Of a stretch of DNA of 64,000 bases, positions 22,551-33,970 are shown in pieces (positions within the stretch are counted from its first letter, which is position 1; each line of letters starts with the position of its first letter). The stretch is from Sphagnum compactum (lineage: Eukaryota; Bryophyta; Sphagnopsida; Sphagnales). The notes below the pieces were generated by a model. The model had not been told where the DNA came from. It ran no database searches and saw only the letters and a program-made list of their open reading frames with translations. The DNA lies in assembly GCA_965153455.1 (NCBI GenBank), contig OZ234503.1, positions 9,004,762 through 9,068,761 on the forward strand. The letters run 5' to 3'. Made by a program: the position numbers and the translations under genes.

Positions 22551-25500
22551 TTTCCTTCCCCATATAACCTTTTGTGTTAATCTTGCACTTGATATGGTTG
22601 ATAATCCCACTTCACTCAATACACTTTGAATATGCTCTCGACCCACAACAAGTTTATAGTTCATGCTTCTTGAAATTTTTTATTCAACTCATAAGGTTTT
22701 TTCTTCTTTTTTTTACACTCAAACTCAATATCTTTTGGGATTTTTTCAACTTGGATTTCAAATTTCACATTGACCTAGGATCCAAACCTTTTTTTTCATT
22801 CTTGATTTCTCTTTGTCCATGCCAAACCCTTGGTTGGTACCTTCAACAACATTGCCAACCTTATTTTGTTAATCAAACGCACAATGAAATTTGAATTCAC
22901 CAAGGGGTTTAAAGGGAGCCATCTGCACTTCACAACTCACAACATACAAATAAACATAAAAGAGAAACATTTAATACTCAAGAATCAACAATTAGGAATT
23001 TTTGCCTAAATCTTAATTGTTTGACATTGTATTGTAATTTACAAAATGTGCACACACACTTGCAAGTTACATTGAAGTGAACAAGCAAAATCAATGAATA
23101 GTGAACCCACAACAAAATTGATGACTAAATTTCAAATGTTCAAAAATCCTTTAACCAATGGTTGCACACAACACATGCAAATACATTCACACAACTTGTA
23201 AAAGGCAAAAATTAAAATTCGTTGAACTCAAACTTAGTAGTAAGTAGCTTGGAATTTCGAGCAAAGTCACAAACCTTTCAAGCACCCTAAATGATCTTTG
23301 CACAACACACAAGACAATAGAACTTCAAAGTTCAAAAACAAACACACAAAAGGAAAAAATGAAAATTTAAAGGTTGGAAATCAGTCACCTCAACATTGAT
23401 GTGTATGGTGGAGGGCAAAAATTTATCAATCCATTTCACCACTTTATTGGTTCCCCCCATCTCCAAGGCTAACTTCCCTTCCTCAAAATTTTCTTAACTC
23501 CATCAAAGTTCAAACAACATTACATTGTACATCAACATTGTAAAACTTGTAATGGTCCTCTAGTTGTAATTTCAACAAATTCTCACCACCAATTGTCAAG
23601 TTGTTGGTATCGCACAAAGTTGAAGAATTTAGAGCATATTTGCAAACCACATAACCTTTATCCATTTGGGTATTCAATGGGCCAATCATAGGCCACCTTC
23701 ATTGATCAACATGATTAATGTGGTCAAAACTAATTATGAACATTTGTTTTGAACCACTTACACATGTAATAATGTGGGTTACATTAATTACATTCCCACA
23801 CTCAATATTTGATTAGACAATCTAATTTCACATCCACATAAAATACATTATGCTTGAAAAATTAACAAAATCCAAAATAATGTTGAATATTAATCAAATA
23901 ATGTGACATGGTGTTTAAACAATGAACGATTATGCACATATCCTTATTTCAACAAAACCCACATTAATATGTGTGTAGGACAATGAATTGAACTATTTTG
24001 AACTAATTTTGAACCTTGATTTCAAAGTGGCTACACATATTGTGGACTTCAATGATTTTGGACTAATAATAATATTGAATAAGGTTAAATATTCCAAGCA
24101 CATATTAGCTCATAACACTAATTTAATGTCCCTGTAAAATACATTTTTATTTTTTCACAACCAATTTAAGTAAGTAACCCCACACACAACACAATATTTG
24201 ACATCCTACTTCATTTGGTTGTTTGTTCCAACTTACACAACTAACATCAACAAGTAGCCCACTTATACATCCATAAATTGATTGATTCATTTATTCTAGG
24301 ATATATGTTTGAATCCCATTATGTGAACCAATGGAACCTTTAAGATATTTGTTTCTTTCACTTATACTATTGTGAATTATGTTGTTGCTCTAATTGTGAA
24401 CCTTAAAAAAAAAATTGTTTTGAATTTTTGAATTATTTGAATTTTCAATGACAAAAATAATTCAATATTCAATATTTTCTATGCCTCAAGTCTACAAGTT
24501 ATGAAATCAATTCCCAAAAATAATACTCTTTAAGCACTTTACAATAACACCAATAGTGCACCCAAAGTTTCCTAAAAAAATTAGTTTATAATTTATTTTT
24601 AATGAAAAATTGTTCAGTATTCAATAACTCTTGCATTTTAGGTCTAAACCTTACAAAAACACCTCGATGCACCCCTAATCATTAACAATCTCTCCCAACA
24701 ATATCAAGAGCATGGTGGAGGGTGTGATGGTTTGGGAAATCTTAACATGACAAACAAACTACTTTCTTTAATAGATAGATATCAATGAATTGGTGCGTTT
24801 ATTGATTAATTTTCATTCACTTATGGATTATTACTATTGGTGAGTATGTAAGGAATAAGTATAAATGGATTGATGCAAATTGCCATTTGTATGTTGTGTG
24901 ATCTATTTAAGCTTCACAACTTGTTGCAAACCATAAAATTTGAGGAAATCTTTATAGATAGTAAAGGTGGTGGCTTTAAAAATATTAGTTATGGGTTAAT
25001 ATGATTGAGTTGAGCCATTACAAATTTCTTTGCTACAAAAAAAAAATTGTTTTGGATGTTTTTATGTTCTATTCACCCAAGATCTATTGACCAAGGATGA
25101 ATTTTTTCACAATCAATTAGTATTCCACAATGTAAATTTGGTGGATATCATCCATTGGCCTTCTAAGGATTTCAATACAGATTTATAAATGTGTGGGGCC
25201 AATGTTGGTTAAGTTGCACAAAAGAGGCTTGCAAACTATTACTTTCATGTGGTATTTAAAGTTATATTTGTGAAAACAAGTAGTTTATCTAGGATATACT
25301 TTAATGGCACACCTAATGTGTAATGCAACCCACATTTTTGCCCTATTCTTTACATAGGTTATGTATTACACACAACCTTATTGTAGTCATCCGTAGTCAA
25401 ACTTTGTTTTCAATCTATAGGTGTGTGTTTATTTGCCTTTGATCAATTATTAAGATCACTAAATAGAAAAGGGATCCAGTGATCAATTTATAGGTGCATT

Positions 25501-27290
25501 CAACAAGGCTTTTTAAAAAGGCATGTGAAAATTAAAAATGCCTAAATGCACAACTAAAAGAGAAGTGGCAAGTTATTTAAAAATCAACTAAAATTAACAA
25601 TTTCCATTTCACAATGCAATTTTAAGGCCAAATCAATTCCAACTTGTAGTATTTTGCATAACTTTTGTTTCAAGCAAAAGGGAAGGTTGGTGATGAATGG
25701 TTTGATTCTGTACAACCACACCAACTTGAATCATTATAACCAAAAAGGAAAGATGGTTGTAAACCTCTACTACTCAACACATTTAGTTTAGGAAACGTAC
25801 CATATCATTAACTACATACTATAGTACCTTTACCATTCCAACATCTTCTTAACAATTTTTTTCCCAATTTCACCTTGGTAGTAACAATAAAAAATTCTTG
25901 CTATAATTGAGGTGGGAGAAAAATGTCAAATATTTTTTCACTACTTAGGCACATTACATCACCAAGCTTTATGGTACGGAATCAATAGTATTGCCAAATG
26001 TTTTTTAGAACTTTCAACATTGCGAGTAGTTGATTTTGAAAAAAATTTGAATTACTGCTAGACTAATAAAGGTACTATGGTAGTAGTTCAACTACTTCAC
26101 TTCCAAATAATTAACAATGCAAACCAATTTCATGACAAATGTGATAAACATTTTAACTACAATTATTTTTCACATGCATCATATTTCAACTCAATGATCA
26201 TTGCAACTACATTATAAACCAAGTCCTTTTCCTATAGTAATGGATTTTAGTTTTTAGATTGCAACCTTTCTGACTCCCAAACTTTATCATCAAACCACAC
26301 CATTCATCACAAACTTGATCTTGTAAACTTAAGACACAATTATGTTGCAACGTAATACATGGATATTAGGCTTTAATTTACCAAACCAAATCACTTAATC
26401 CATGTGAACAATTCACATTCTATTGCCAAAACATTTCGTACATAGTCACACATTCAAAAGATCCTCCATATTCCCTTACAATTGAAACATAAAACTGATT
26501 ATTAACTTGGTTCATTTCTAGGAATTGTAACCCACCTTACATTCATGTCAACACTCTCAAAAATACTTATTCACTTCCTCACTAACAATTTTACCAACTT
26601 CCTAACCACCTCAATATTCAACACCTTTTAAAAAGACTCATACACTTCATAACTAACTACCTTCAATTTGCAACAATAAACAAAATTAATATAACAATCC
26701 CAAGAAAACTTCCCTTCAACAACTAGGACATATTCATACCATGTTTCCATGTATAAGAAATATACTCATTCTCGATTGTTGTTCAAATCAAAAGTGTCCA
26801 CCATCCAATAGACATGTGTAATAAGGGTTAGGTTATCACTTTATCCATGACCGTTTGTTTGAACCTAGAAATAGAGTTCGATGTGTGACCACGATCATAA
26901 ATCATACATCACAATACTTTGATGACCAATTAGGTTTGATGAGAAAGATCAATTATGTGACCAAACACCCACCAATGCACCATCTAGTATAAATCCATTC
27001 TAACTCAATTGCTCTTGAACCACAACAAAATGAGCAAGGTTTCACCTTGGTACATGTCCTAAAAACCCTCCTACTTCCCCGCCTAAGTAACTACTAACTA
27101 CCTATGTAAATGGGTAAGCATCATAAGTCATAAGTAGGTGAAGGAATGTTAATTGATTACTCTGAAGGAATGTAAAATAGATAAGGCATTTGGTAGCTAC
27201 CATGTAGGTATGTATGTAGATAGATACATGTGGATGGTTAGGTATGTACTAACCATCCATGGTTAGTTATAGAACAATAATATAATGAAA
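22551..27290. other. Long AT-rich region without recognisable genes
   Basis: About 4.7 kb with no open frame of convincing composition; the frame at 22574-22894 is Phe/Leu-rich and unrecognised. Nothing else was identified. Confidence 0.5.
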
Positions 27291-27305
27291 AAGTGTTTTC
27301 TGTCT

Positions 27306-27364
27306 ACATACCATCCATCCATCCATCAATCAATCAATCCATCCATCCATCCATCCATCCATCC
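27306..27364. repeat. (CATC)n / (AATC)n microsatellite
   Basis: A run of CATC units is interrupted by three AATC units. Confidence 0.9.
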
Positions 27365-27550
27365 GGCATGGTGCTTGTTAACTCTGGCTGTGAAATGCAC
27401 GATTGCATTGAGATCGGAAAACAAGGCATCACAAAGCACACGGTGGCCCTGCCATTAGATGAGACATTGTACATCTACGTACTGTGTCCACACTGTGAAC
27501 ACCAAAAAAGTCCGTTCCAATCTAAACAGTCTAAACACTTTCACCAAAGA

Positions 27551-27621
27551 AACCGGTTCGCCTAATGTGAAACCGGTTCACCTAATGTGAAACTGGTTCA
27601 CCTCCTAATGTGAAACTGGTT
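27551..27621. repeat. Four tandem AACCGGTT / AACTGGTT sites
   Basis: Units of 20, 20 and 23 bp each contain AACCGGTT (27551, 27571) or AACTGGTT (27591, 27614), separated by a CACCTAATGTGA-like spacer. AACCGGTT is the palindromic consensus of CP2/Grainyhead-family factors. It lies about 3.8 kb before the aminotransferase start codon. Confidence 0.75.
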
Positions 27622-27930
27622 CTAATAAGGTAAAGAAACTTCCAAAAGTTGGATCCAATGTGAAGGGCCCAACAAAACATGGAAGTTATTGAACTAGGTA
27701 GAGAGAGAGGCTAGTACCTGGGTCAGGATGTTAACTAGGGTTAACTAGGGTGAATAAAGGGGTCAAGCCTTGAGTGCTAGCCCTAGTTGGGATTGCCACT
27801 TATCCTCCTGACTCAACACCCATGCATGCATGAGACAACTAACTTCCCTTTTATAGCACAAGTGGAATGTGTGCTTTCCAAAGCAACCTCCTCTTAGCCA
27901 ACTTTTCAATGATCACTACCCAAAAACAAA

Positions 27931-27932
<2 letters not shown>

Positions 27933-27966
<34 letters not shown>
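27933..27966. repeat. (AC)n microsatellite
   Basis: An AC run of about 34 bp. Confidence 0.9.
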
Positions 27967-27970
<4 letters not shown>

Positions 27971-27998
27971 TACAAATCCACTTACTACGAGTCAAGTT

Positions 27999-28176
27999 GA
28001 GGATGCACAAAATCATCACATCATTTTTCATAAGTTTTTCACCAAATTGATTTTTTGGAGGATGCACAAAATCATCACATCATTTTTCATAAGTTTTTCA
28101 CCAAATTGAATTTTGGGAGGATGCACAAAATCATCACATCATTTTTCATAAGTTTTTCACCAAATTGAGTTTTTGG
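27999..28176. repeat. 59-bp tandem repeat, three copies
   Basis: Three nearly identical 59-bp units start at 27999, 28058 and 28117, each beginning GAGGATGCACAAAATC and ending in a CACCAAATTGA-TTTTGG stretch. Near-identity implies recent amplification. Confidence 0.95.
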
Positions 28177-28725
28177 CCTTGCATACCAAGAAGGCAAGGA
28201 TATTGTGTTTTGATTCATTATAGAGTTATAGTAGCTTTTAAGGGATTTTGGCCCCTAAGTAATAATAGGTCTATTTTTATATGAGGATTTGTTGGTACTT
28301 GGGTTTGGTTTTTGGACCTATTTAAATAGCCTAATAGCCTAAAAAGCACTTGGCTATTGCCTATAAAAGGAAAAGAGAGCCCAAAGAAACCCATCCCTTC
28401 TTTCCTTTATTTCAAGTCTTAGACCAATCAGGTTGCAGAGTGGAGATAATTTTTGTGACCACCAATATTTTAATTACGCAAGCCAATTTTTTTTAAAAAA
28501 ATATATATAAATAGCCCTTCTTCCCTTGTTTCAAGTCTCGAACCAATCAGGTTGCAAGGTAGAGAATTTTTATGACCACCAACAGTTTGCCTACGCAAGC
28601 CCAAAAAAAAAAAACATTGAAAACAAACAAACAAACCCCTTTTTCCTTTATTTCAAGTCTTGGACCAATCAGGTTGCAGGGTGGCGAGGCCCCAAAGGCG
28701 GCCAGTTCGTTTTAGCCACCCAAAA

Positions 28726-28784
28726 TTGACGTGATTCTTCTTTCAGAATCTCCTGGGCGGCTTGAAATTTCCACGTGGAAATTT
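28726..28784. promoter_or_regulatory. TTGACGTGA and palindromic G-box
   Basis: TTGACGTGA (28726-28734) is followed by a perfect 20-bp palindrome (28765-28784) centred on CCACGTGG. Both are ACGT-core elements typical of bZIP/bHLH binding. They sit exactly between the two oppositely oriented halves of the CCAAT array. Confidence 0.6.
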
Positions 28785-29044
28785 AGCTTCTAATTTTTAA
28801 AGGGCGGGTGGGTGGAGACAAAAAGAAAATATGGTATTTTAATTTTCTATAATCCAAGCGGATCAGATTTCCAAAACCAATTCTCTCAACCCTGCAATCT
28901 GATTGGTCTAATATTTGAATTAAGGGAAACAAGGGGGTTTTTTTTTTTTTTTCGTGGCTTGCAGAAAACTGTTGCTGCCCACAAAAATTCTATAGACCCT
29001 GGAATCTGATTGGTCCAAAAGACTTGAAATAAGGGCAAGAAGGT

Positions 29045-29062
29045 GGGGGGGGGGGGGGGGGG
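29045..29062. repeat. Poly-G run within the CCAAT array
   Basis: Eighteen consecutive G; the length may be inexact because of sequencing. Confidence 0.8.
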
Positions 29063-29499
29063 TTGGATTTGGTCCACAAAACAATTCCATCCTGCAACCG
29101 GATTGGTCCAAGACTTGAAATAAGGGAAAAAGGGGTATGTTTGTTGTTTTTTTTCTTTTTTTGGCTTACATAGGCAAACTGTTGGTGCTCACAAAAATTC
29201 TTCCAACCTGCAACCTGATTGGTCCAAGGCTTGAAATAAGGGGAAAAAGGGGGTATATAGATTTTCTTTTTTCTCTTTTTTTTTGGCTTGCTTAAGTAAA
29301 ATATTTGTGGTCACAAAAATAATCTCTACTCTGCAACTTGATTGGTCCAAGACTTGAAATAAGGGAAAGAAGGGCTGGGCCTCTGTTTTTTTTTTTTTTT
29401 TTGGGTTTGTTTTCCCCCGCTTGTTTATACTGTTGGTGCCCACAAAAATTCTCTCCACCGGGAAATCTGATTGGTCCGTGAGTTAAAATAAGGGCAAGA

Positions 29500-31304
29500 A
29501 AGAAGGGTTTGATGCGTGCGTAAATTGTGTCGTGCTTGTGGACGTTCGGTTGTTTTGCGCCGCCTTCGCCCAATCCCGGGCCCGCGTGTGTCCCTTTCCC
29601 GACAATCACTTGCGAAGTGCAACAATCGCTCGGAAAATGCGGACAGTCTGTTTCCTCGTGGGCCATCCGTTCTCGTGAGGTAGTTGCAGGAGGCCTTCTT
29701 TTGCTGAAGAGAAGAGGAGGAGATCATTTGGATTTGAACTTCTTGTGCAAAGAAAGAATCATCAAATCTATTTTGTTATTGTATTGCTGTTGTTGTTGCG
29801 TTGCGGATTAGGACGAAACCCTGCGTTGCGTTGGGTTGCGTTGCTGATTTTGCTGCGACCGGAATGTTCTTCGAGTTTCGACCTTGATTTGGTACTCCAA
29901 GAACTCGATTTCGATTCTCTTCTGGCACTGTGACTTGGACATTTTGCAAGAACTACAAAAAATGAATAAATCTTCGTTTGTTATCTCTCTGCGTGTGTAG
30001 GGGAATTTTTTTGGATTCTCTTCTGGCGTTGCTGCAGCTTTGACTGTTGTTGTGCAGGAACAAAAGATTTCTTCGTTGTTTGTTTTCTCTCTGCGTCCGC
30101 AGGAGGTGGACTTGAGTGCTATTCTTACCTGCTGCTCCATTTTTGTCCTGTAGTTGAGAAATTATAGAGCGCAAACACGCACGCACGAGGAGGATTTTGT
30201 GACTACAGCTTTCTAGTGTACGAGTGTTGCAAAGTGACGATACCACCAAACCATCGATCGAGCTCGCTGTCGAATTCTTGAGCCTCGTTACTGAGACTTT
30301 CCGGTACGTCGATTTCATGTTTCTTGATTGTTGGTTGAGTTGCGAGTTTTTGGAAGGAGCGTTCAAAAGGCTTACTGATGCATTTTTCCAAGTCGAGTTT
30401 TCGTAGTGATCATCGTGAAGACCGAACGTCACTTCGGTTTCTAAGAGTCGGTCCCTTACAGTAAAGAGGGGGCAAAGGGAATCCCCGCCTCTGTTCATGG
30501 ACTCTTGTCTCGATCTCAACTCCGAATTTGCAGGATAGGAAATCGATGAGCATTTTGGGAGGTCCGTCCCTCTGTTAGCGACCAGATCGATAGATCGTTT
30601 CGACGTTTTCACGGAATTGTCTTGCCTGCGGAGTAGTACTCTGTTGACTTCATTTATCTTTCCGATTTACTTGTTTCTTTCCGGTTTTCCTTGCTCAGTC
30701 TGCCTTCTGCTTGAAAGATTTGTTTGTCACCAGGACAGGAAATGTGATTTCATGATGAGCACTCCATTAGATCCATCTATACGGTATATGACAAATTTTC
30801 CTGTCCATCGAGTAGCTATTTCTCATGGCATGTCATGCACGCCTAATCATCAAGTGGCCCAACAATATCTGCAGTCGGCTGTTGCAATCCTTCAGGTGCA
30901 ACGGCCCTCCATACAATTAGCAGGCAACCATTTGTTTGGAAGCCAAAATAGTGGAAATTGCACATCTAGGAGACTCTGTGTGAAGTCTGATCACAATTAT
31001 CTCCATTTGTGAAGAATTCTCATGTTTTGGACTGTGAATTGTGCTTCTGAATTTCAACTGGAAAGAGGTTTTGTTCTCAATTTTGTTGAAGACAAATACA
31101 TTTCCAATGGTTGCTTTCATTTCAACCTGATTCATGCATTGAAAGTTGGTGTATCACATAAAGGCACTGTCTCTGTGCACAGGGTGAGAAAGAATCACTG
31201 AAGCTGCTTGACGAAGCTTCATGGCACACGCATGATTTTATGTTCCTCATCTAAGGCGTGGGCGACATCATTAACTATTTGCAAGTTTCAGCAGATTGAG
31301 AAAT
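29500..31304 (+). promoter_or_regulatory. Long GC-richer leader of the aminotransferase gene
   Basis: From about 29500 GC content rises and C/T- and GTTG-rich sequence typical of plant first exons begins, continuing to the aminotransferase ATG at 31305. Plausible acceptors (TTTCAG at 31285-31290) suggest one or more leader introns. A possible spliced upstream ORF lies at 30752-31254. The 219-residue minus-strand open frame at 29953-30612 has no recognisable feature and is likely a shadow. Confidence 0.45.
30752..31254 (+). CDS. Candidate spliced upstream ORF, 71 residues
   Basis: Exons 30752-30895 and 31183-31251 plus stop TAA 31252-31254 join in phase 0 across a CAG|GTGCAA donor and a CACAG|GG acceptor. 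The product begins MMSTPLDPSIRYM and passes through QSAVAILQ|GEKESLKLL into a helical-looking segment. It ends about 50 nt before the aminotransferase ATG. Composition is protein-like, but no homologue is recognised and splicing is inferred. Unspliced, the first frame runs on to 31012. Confidence 0.3.
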
Positions 31305-33970
31305 ATGCTGCACCGCTCAGCAAGGAAGCTGCTAGCAAGAACCCATGTCCTGCAGTGTCCCTTTTGGTCCCATGAACCCCTCTTGAATGCTGTTGACTCA
31401 TCAGCATCAGCAGCCAGGGTAGTGTCAACATTGACAAGTAGGACCCTGGACAGGGATCATTCTTCAAATAGTGACAATGTTGGTGATCACTGGCCTATAA
31501 CACCAAGAAAAGGGGCATCATGGAGGCAGCAATCTTACAGCACAGGATTTCAAAAAGTAGGGGCCTTGCAGCAAGGCATGGCAGAGATGGTGTCCCATGT
31601 AATTCCCATGCCGTCAGATATTCGCTATGCAGATCTTATTGTCAAAAGATCTGATCATCTCCAGGTATGTGTTGCTCATTGTGGAATATATGAGCACACT
31701 TTGTTTGACAGGTGCTCAATGTCACAACTTTCATGCTCCAGGTGATGTGAACTCCCAATTTAACAAGGTCCATGGTGTGGCAGGAAAAGCCCAGTTTAGA
31801 TCCTCTGGGGCTCAAATTTGGTGCCTTATACACTGATCACATGCTTCAAGTATCATGGAAAGAGGGGTCAGGCTGGACAGCCCCCTCAATTGACCCAGTA
31901 GCCCCAATGACCCTTCATCCCTGTGCTCAGGTAAGCATTGGAATTGTTTATTCCTTTTCAACTTGGGAGACCTTAATTTTTAGGTCTCTTAGTGTGAAGG
32001 AGCTTCTGCATATGAGAAGATGAGCAGTTGTTTTTGGTGAAAAAGTGGCAGCTGTATCTCATGGATACATCTGGCCATCACAGATTGAGGAAGTGAGGAG
32101 GGATAGCACAGTCCACAACTGTGAACTGTTTCCATATATGTGTGACGTGCTCTTCATAACATTTCTCAACAGTCTTTGCCAACTAAGTCCTCTTACTTGG
32201 TAAGTAATGCTCTTCATTAAATGATACAGACCTAGTACTGGAGTCTTCTGACAGGAACCTTCTCTTGTTTATCCATGACAGGTCTTGCACTATGGTTCTT
32301 GTTGCTTTGAGGGAATGAAGGCCTACAAGGACAAAGACCAGCATCTCCGCCTGTTCCGGCCAGACATGAATATGGACCGCCTGTCCCGATCAGCAGCTTG
32401 TCTCACCCTCCCTGAATTTGATAAGGTAGACTGCTGAAGTCTCTGCCACTTCTTTGCCTTGGCTTCTCTGGATATACCGAGGGCACAGTTGATCTGCATG
32501 ACTACTCATTTGCCATGTGCGAATTGTGCTTCTCATTTGTTCGTATCATCTGGATTATGCACACCCTACCCACTGTTGCCTTTACAACCCCCAGGTGTTT
32601 CCATAGCTGAAGAGTCAAAGTCTATTCCTGATATGTGTTCCAACTCCTGGGTTTGGAATTGGTTGAATATGTTGTATTGAAAGCCATTGTTCTACATTAC
32701 ACCTTTCTAACCCTCAGAAGAGCAAATTATACATGTTTTTTCTTCATAACTATACATTGCTTAAATTTACAGCAAGGGTTACATCCATTTCCAGGTAGAG
32801 CTGCTTGAGTGCATAAAAGAGCTTGTGCGGGTGGAGCGTGATTGGGTGCCTGCTAAAGAGGGCTTTTCTCTCTACATTCGTCCAACAATAATTGGCACTC
32901 ACCCTTTCCTGGGCTTGTCCCCAACAAGGGAAGCAATGCTTTTTGTGGTTCTTTCCCCTGTTGGCCCTTACTTCCCAAGTGGATTGAAACCCATCAAGCT
33001 ATTTGTGGAGACAGAAGTGGTTCGGGCCTATCCTGGTGGGGTTGGGGACAAAAAGGTTGGGGGTAACTATGCTCCAACCATGCTGCCCCAGCTCAGGAGT
33101 GCCCAGCGAGGTTGTTCCCAAGTAAGTCCACTGAGTAAATACTTGGGTGCTCCTGCCTGTTTCCTTTAGTAGGCCATAGCTTTCCTGCTGTCCATGTCAT
33201 GCAACTCTTCTAATCCCACACTCATGATTTTTGTCATGTGTAGGCATTATATGTGCTGCAGGATGGGCATCCTGGGGGTGGGATTGTTGGGGAATCGGGT
33301 GCCATGAACATATTCTTTCTGTTTCAACAGGAGGGGACAATGGAACTAGTCACCCCTCCTTTGGATGGCCTGATATTGCCTGGGGTCACCCGGGATACTA
33401 TTCTCACCATTGCCCGTGACTTTGGAAATATGAAGGTTTCAGAAAGGCAGTTGCGGTTTGGTGAGGTATTGTGTCCATCGTCCACTATGTTCTGTTGACA
33501 CAGACAATGCTGGTTGAATAGGTGCATCTTGTTGTGCAGTCCATCTGTCTGAAAAACTTATGAAGTAGAAGAGGTTAGGCCAGTGAGATATGTTCTCTCC
33601 TTTCTTGTTGCCCTGTATTAAATTTTGGAAAGGAATTATCAGATGTTTCTGAACTGCTTTCTTGTGAATTATGTGTACTGAACAGATAGAAGATGCAGCA
33701 AAGACTGGCCGGCTGTTGGAGGTTTTTGGAACAGGGACAGCATGTGCAGTCCAACCAGTAACAGGTCTTCTGAAGAATGACAACACTGAGATTACAATCC
33801 CATTCGACAGTGAAGCAGCAGCACACTGGCTAGCAAAGCTACCTGGAATGGCTTTAGCTCAGCCAGGTACTGATGAACCCTTCAGCCTTTGTGGTCGTCT
33901 GACCAGAATATTGTTAGACTTCCAATATGGAAATGTGGAGAGTCCTTGGTCTGTCCCTATTGACCCATAG
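31305..33970 (+). CDS. BCAT: Branched-chain amino acid aminotransferase, animal/fungal type
   Basis: Six phase-0 exons (31305-31664, 31784-31930, 32282-32425, 32795-33121, 33244-33465, 33686-33970) give 494 residues. It is a PLP fold type IV enzyme that interconverts Leu, Ile and Val with their 2-oxo acids. Landmarks in order: [57 protein letters not shown] with the PLP lysine at about 304, TMNIFF-like [18 protein letters not shown] and VFGTGTAC. These motifs resemble animal BCAT1/2 and yeast BAT proteins more than the typical plant BCAT, which has LNYGQGLFEGLKAYR. About 120 residues precede the core: Arg/Ser-rich without acidic residues at first, suggesting a mitochondrial presequence. The second Cys of the mammalian CxxC switch is Gln (Cys420, Gln423). 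Confidence 0.92.

Larger units (their letters stand above)
28412..29480. promoter_or_regulatory. Array of nine CCAAT-box repeat units upstream of the aminotransferase leader
   Basis: Units of roughly 100-130 bp share a GACCAATCAGGTTGCA core, a TTTCAAGTCTTGGACC flank and an A-rich or T-rich tract next to a CGCAAGCC-like word. CCAAT lies on the plus strand at 28424, 28543 and 28665, and on the minus strand (as ATTGG) at 28902, 29009, 29102, 29218, 29341 and 29470. Each core fits the NF-Y consensus closely. The three plus-strand units and six minus-strand units converge on a 200-bp spacer holding a CCACGTGG palindrome. The array ends where GC-rich leader-like sequence begins near 29500. Promoter function is inferred from motif and position. 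Confidence 0.7.

Noticed and set aside
27306-28176. CRISPR-like array
   Set aside because: The repeats are microsatellites or contiguous 59-bp tandem units without unique spacers, and the genome is eukaryotic.
29953-30612. 219-residue minus-strand frame in the BCAT leader
   Set aside because: Composition is Ser/Arg/Asn-rich without any known motif, and it is antisense to the likely leader of BCAT.
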